From: Caldithrix sp.
Lineage (GTDB): Bacteria; KSB1; UBA2214; DYKH01
Length of the DNA: 7,103 nt
NCBI GenBank assembly: GCA_020722685.1
Contig: DYKH01000234.1
Span: 1-7,103, forward strand
Direction: 5' to 3'
How positions within the stretch are numbered: position 1 is the first letter of the stretch; each line of letters opens with the position of its first letter. Positions 3,901-7,103 of this stretch are shown here, in pieces. Made by a program: the position numbers and the translations under genes. Under the pieces are notes generated by a model that was given only the letters and a program-made list of their open reading frames with translations, did not search any database and was not told the origin of the DNA.

Positions 3901-6891
3901 AGACCGGACGCCGCGCACAACCCGAAAACCAAGATAGTCGTCGCGATCCTGAGGAACGCTCCCGTAGCGGACCGCACAACGCAGATAGTCCGGAAGACCG
4001 CCGAACGAACCGCCCCGAACCACGCGGCCATCGCCCTTTTCAGGACCTCGAGGATCGGTCACAATACCTTGCCGGGCGCATGATTGATAATAGTCTTCAC
4101 TAAACCAGTCTTCGCACCATTCCCAAACATTCCCGGCCAGATCCATGACGCCTTCCGGGGAGGAATTTCCCGGGAAAATGCCGACCGGCGTTACATGCCC
4201 GATTTTACTTTCAATGAAATTTGTCGTCTCCGGCTTTGGCTCTTCATCGCCCCAAGGATACTTGCGGTATTCATCTGCCGGGCCGCGGGCGGCGCGCTCC
4301 CATTCGGCTTCGCTGGGCAGCCGGCCGCCGGCCCAGTGGGCGTAAGCCGCGGCTTCGTACCAGCTCACATAGACCACCGGGCGCGAGGGATAGAGCAATT
4401 GCTCGGCCCAGCGATCCGGGGATTTAAAATCGCCAAAATTCCCTGCTTGCCAATAGCGTTCTTCCTCATAGCCGCCATCTTCGATAAAACGCAAGTACTG
4501 GCCGACGGTGATTGGGTACTTGCTGACGTAAAAAGGCGACAGCTTAACTTCATGCACAGGGGATTCATCATAATAACTTTCATCGGCATTCGGATCGAAG
4601 TTACGCCCTTTGAGATCGCGTCTCTGAGCTCCCATCCAGAACCGGCCGCCGGAGATGTAAACCATTTCCAATCGCTCCAGGCGCGGATCGCCTGCTTGTC
4701 CCAGGGCGTCAGCAGCTTCAATGCGCACCTGGACCGGCATCTTTTTATAGGCCGCTTTATCAAAAATGCCCTCAATCCGGCGCATGATGGCTGCATAAGC
4801 CGGGTTTTGTGGTTGGTATTCGAAAGGCGAAAGATCGCGCACGAGGCTTCCTAAAAGCCCTGCCTGTTTGGCCAATTGGGGCAAATCAGCTTTCTCGATT
4901 GGTAGGGCATTTTGGTCGATAATGGAGTCGATCAGGTGCTCCATCTTGTCCTTACCTTGTTTATAGAGAACGCCGGCTAAGAGCAGCACCAATTCGCGCC
5001 ACTCGCTGGAGTAAAGCCGGTCTGGGGCCAGTAGCAAATCTGTCCGCTCCTCATCCTTTAAACCGGCCATCTCGAAGGCTGCGAGGTATTCCTGAAAGCT
5101 CAAGTGCCAGAATTCCAATTGTGCGCCACGCTCGACGATGATGCCGCTATCCACCATTTCATCGCGCAGGAAATAATCGGCTAATTGAATGGCATTAGAC
5201 TCCTTAGTGGCATCAAATTCGGGCGCCAAAGCTTCGGCTGCCCAGCGCAAACGAACCTGTCGCTGTCGACCCTGCTTGTGAGTGAACATGGCCAGCGCCA
5301 ATTTTTGCAGCAGCTTGCGGCAGCGGTCCGCTTTCAAGCGGCCGGGACGCTGGGCGCGGGTGCGCATCAGCCAGGTGATGATGGATTCGAACAGCTCGGC
5401 GCGCTGCTCCGGCAAGCGGTGCTCGTTCCAGTGCACCACTGCCAAGGCGGTGAGCATCACGGGCGTGCGCGCCATGCGCCGGATTTCCGGACGGGCGGTG
5501 AGGGCTTCTACCAGCTCTTGTTGATGCTGACGAAATTTTTCCGGGGCTTCGGAATAGAGCATCGAGCACCACTGGCTGAGAAAAGTGGTCATGGCGGCAT
5601 CGTCCAAGGGGGCAATATCTACCAGAGCAAAATTGACTGGAAATGCTTCGCCCACCAGAGCAGCAGGCCGACTGGTAAGAACCAGGCGGCAGTTGGGAAA
5701 CGCCCTGAAAAGGTTTGTCGCTAAAGAGCTGACCTGTTCGCGGGTAGTGGCATCCGGAGCCTCGTCCAGGCCATCGAGCAGTATCAAGCAATGGCCTTCT
5801 TCCAACTCGCGGCGAAAGGCGTCTGCCGGCACCTGCCAATTGAAAGACCGGCCTTGCTCGGCGAGAAAGTGCAGCAGCCAATCCGGGCTGTCCGGCTGAG
5901 TAGGAGCATGTTGTGGATTGTTTTGTTTGCTCTCGCGAATGTGTGTGACCAACGTGCCCAGACGCACAAAAATGGGTAGGGGCATCGGCTCCGGCCAGAG
6001 AATGCTTTGCGCCGAAGGATCGGGCGGCTCGTTCAGCCAGCGCTGGCAGAGAGTAAAAGTGATCAGCCGGAGAAAGGTGGTCTTGCCGGCCCCGGGATCG
6101 CCTCTAATAATCAGTCGTGGTTCCTGCAAAGCGTCCTGCAAAGGTATCTCCCGGCTCAGAGCTTCTTCCGTATGTCGGCGATTCTTACTCGAGCTTTTCA
6201 ATTGTGTCAAGCCGGCGCCGCTGGTTTTCAGTGGAATGTAAATTTTGTCGATGCGGAATTGGTGCACCTTGCCCTCACCGGTTACTAGGCCGCGAATGTC
6301 GATGTACATGGTCTCGTCGCGTAGATAGGTAAGGTAGCGGGAAAAATCCACGATCGGTGGGGCTTGTTGGCTTTGTGGAAACAACTCCTTGAGAACCAAA
6401 GCCAGATGGTCACGCAGTAGATCGGCAAAGCTTAGGCCTTCAGGAGATGGATATTCGCAAACCAAACCTTTTTTGCCAAGGCGTTCTTTGAAAGTTAAGA
6501 CTTTAACCGATTGTGAGGCCTCTTTGGCTGTCTTGGGCGAATAAGCCGTTTGATTAAAATAGAAAAGGATTCGCGGCCGTCGGAATTTCTCCCAATTGGA
6601 GTACGCAATATCGAATTCTTCCTTCGTGCCGGACTCGGCTACACCCGTGGGCATGCCGAATCGCTTCCACATGATGCCGAGAAAGATGTCATAGTCTTTG
6701 ATCTGGCGATTGATGACCTCTTGTGGCCGGCCCATATCCGGAGCAACATGGGTGCGCCAATCCAGCACCTCGATATGGACGTCGTAAAAGGGGCCTAAGA
6801 TACGGTTGATTTGTTCCACCACCACCGTTGCTTGCTGGCGTTCTGCGGCGACATCGCCAGGAGAGGAGATAAAAAGGCGGATATTTTGCAT
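3898..6891 (-). CDS. DGR variable protein VP1: DUF4062-NACHT-FGE/CLec protein
   Basis: 997 aa from ATG 6891. Seen: an N-terminal DUF4062 domain opening MQNIRLFISSPGDVAAERQ (about 1-115); NACHT NTPase with Walker A GDPGAGKT (264-271), Walker B LILLDGLDE (369-377) and LTSRP (405-409); FWHLSFQEYLAA (594-605) in the helical region after NACHT; and an FGE-sulfatase domain from about 742, with RLPSEAEWERAA (857-868), PWGDEEP, DLAGNVWEWCEDW (917-929), RGGSF (959-963) and LGFRVVRG (987-994). The VR covers the last 43 or so residues. Known: FGE-like domains of DGR targets have a C-type-lectin fold that binds ligands; NACHT proteins switch by ATP-driven oligomerisation. Inferred role: a cytoplasmic sensor with a diversified recognition surface. 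A TTG at 6930 would add 13 residues, but DUF4062 proteins start at this Met and the likely promoter lies just beyond 6930. No signal peptide. Confidence 0.95.
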   Translation of the reverse strand: MQNIRLFISSPGDVAAERQQATVVVEQINRILGPFYDVHIEVLDWRTHVAPDMGRPQEVINRQIKDYDIFLGIMWKRFGMPTGVAESGTKEEFDIAYSNWEKFRRPRILFYFNQTAYSPKTAKEASQSVKVLTFKERLGKKGLVCEYPSPEGLSFADLLRDHLALVLKELFPQSQQAPPIVDFSRYLTYLRDETMYIDIRGLVTGEGKVHQFRIDKIYIPLKTSGAGLTQLKSSSKNRRHTEEALSREIPLQDALQEPRLIIRGDPGAGKTTFLRLITFTLCQRWLNEPPDPSAQSILWPEPMPLPIFVRLGTLVTHIRESKQNNPQHAPTQPDSPDWLLHFLAEQGRSFNWQVPADAFRRELEEGHCLILLDGLDEAPDATTREQVSSLATNLFRAFPNCRLVLTSRPAALVGEAFPVNFALVDIAPLDDAAMTTFLSQWCSMLYSEAPEKFRQHQQELVEALTARPEIRRMARTPVMLTALAVVHWNEHRLPEQRAELFESIITWLMRTRAQRPGRLKADRCRKLLQKLALAMFTHKQGRQRQVRLRWAAEALAPEFDATKESNAIQLADYFLRDEMVDSGIIVERGAQLEFWHLSFQEYLAAFEMAGLKDEERTDLLLAPDRLYSSEWRELVLLLAGVLYKQGKDKMEHLIDSIIDQNALPIEKADLPQLAKQAGLLGSLVRDLSPFEYQPQNPAYAAIMRRIEGIFDKAAYKKMPVQVRIEAADALGQAGDPRLERLEMVYISGGRFWMGAQRRDLKGRNFDPNADESYYDESPVHEVKLSPFYVSKYPITVGQYLRFIEDGGYEEERYWQAGNFGDFKSPDRWAEQLLYPSRPVVYVSWYEAAAYAHWAGGRLPSEAEWERAARGPADEYRKYPWGDEEPKPETTNFIESKIGHVTPVGIFPGNSSPEGVMDLAGNVWEWCEDWFSEDYYQSCARQGIVTDPRGPEKGDGRVVRGGSFGGLPDYLRCAVRYGSVPQDRDDYLGFRVVRGVRS
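3899..4031 (-). repeat. DGR variable repeat (VR) at the VP1 3' end
   Basis: Aligns without gaps to TR 3020-3152 (offset 879); 108 of 133 positions are identical. 21 of the 25 differences are at TR adenines (minus strand). All twelve TR Asn codons are replaced, giving in order G, G, L, D, Y, V, Y, S, D, D, D, Y; also Arg to Gly, Glu to Val, and Gln to Arg near the end. The conserved frame RGGSF, LRC and LGFRVVRG is untouched, as expected for a scaffold with variable surface loops. The VR ends at the VP1 stop codon. Confidence 0.97.
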
Positions 6892-6939
6892 GGCTGCTTC
6901 CCAAGGTAGGTTAAGATCTTGACATCTCAAAACCGTAAA

Positions 6940-6968
6940 AGTGTAAGCAATTTTGCCGACAAGATCAA
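6940..6968 (-). promoter_or_regulatory. Candidate sigma-70-type promoter for VP1-avd
   Basis: On the minus strand TTGATC (6968-6963) and TACACT (6945-6940) are spaced by 17 bp; each matches 4 of 6 consensus bases. Transcription would start near 6933, giving a leader of about 40 nt before ATG 6891. It is the best match in the upstream gap, but the organism's promoter consensus is unknown. Confidence 0.35.
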
Positions 6969-7049
6969 ATCAAATTTTAAAAATTCTGTCATTATGAAAG
7001 CCGGTACCAGCAAGACCTCACTCTTGGGTCGTAGACCTCAAAGATTTCC

Positions 7050-7103
7050 CGTAACAGTTCAGGTCCGTTGTCATTTCGAGCGGAGCGAGAAATCTGTATA
7101 GCG
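7050..7103 (+). repeat. Dispersed intergenic repeat, copy C (reaches window edge)
   Basis: Exact inverted copy of 3284-3337 over 54 bp; it may continue beyond the window. Together with copy B it brackets VP1 and avd. The 6892-7049 gap between it and VP1 shows only the candidate promoter and no gene. Confidence 0.85.

Noticed and set aside
3825..4031. 68-aa minus-strand open frame across the VR
   Set aside because: Out-of-frame reading of the VP1 3' end; it resembles the TR open frame only because VR and TR are homologous.
4084..4854. 256-aa plus-strand open frame
   Set aside because: Antisense shadow of the VP1 FGE domain.
6892..6930. TTG start giving a 1010-aa VP1
   Set aside because: The extra 13 residues are not part of the DUF4062 family start, and TTG lies almost at the predicted transcription start.
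6919..7101. 60-aa plus-strand open frame
   Set aside because: It crosses the promoter gap and the dispersed repeat and has no support as a gene.

Overview
The window holds a diversity-generating retroelement (DGR) whose target genes encode NACHT-type P-loop NTPases ending in FGE-sulfatase/C-type-lectin-fold domains. All genes I can support are on the minus strand, so the biological order runs from right to left: VP1 (3898-6891, DUF4062-NACHT-FGE protein carrying the variable repeat VR) - avd (3506-3850) - template repeat TR (3020-3152) - DGR reverse transcriptase (1771-2829) - VP2 (1-1768, a second NACHT-FGE protein that runs off the left edge before its expected variable region). The sequence suggests a bacterium, probably an environmental lineage with mid-range GC and many dispersed intergenic repeats of the TGTCATTTCGAGCGGAGCG type. 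I cannot name the phylum from the sequence alone.

The diagnostic evidence is internal. A 133-bp stretch at the 3' end of VP1 aligns without gaps to the non-coding TR. 25 positions differ, and 21 of them are adenines in the minus-strand TR (21 of its 31 adenines), against only 4 of the 102 other positions. Read in the VP1 frame, the TR has twelve AAC/AAT codons, and all twelve are recoded in VP1. The RT has the IGNLTSQ motif typical of DGR RTs and a YVDD active site. The small helical protein matches Avd. Together these support a complete cassette with no visible lesion.

Inferred mode of action: the TR is transcribed, copied by RT-Avd with errors at adenines, and the cDNA replaces the VR of VP1 (and perhaps of VP2), changing the ligand-binding face of the FGE/CLec domain. 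The NACHT ATPase would couple binding to oligomerisation, and the N-terminal domain (DUF4062 in VP1, a hydrophobic N-terminus in VP2) would signal. This resembles NACHT/STAND conflict or immune-like sensors diversified by DGRs.

The 353 bp between avd and the TR are full of structure. There is a MITE-like hairpin flanked by CATTATG repeats, two facing copies of a dispersed repeat followed by a T-tract, and an 18-bp perfect palindrome containing TATAAT just before the TR. A third copy of the dispersed repeat lies at the right edge (7050-7103), in perfect inverted orientation over 54 bp to the copy at 3284-3337, so VP1 and avd sit between long inverted repeats. The 190 bp between TR and RT hold a small hairpin and a short direct repeat. 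The 212 bp upstream of VP1 hold a plausible promoter and the dispersed repeat.
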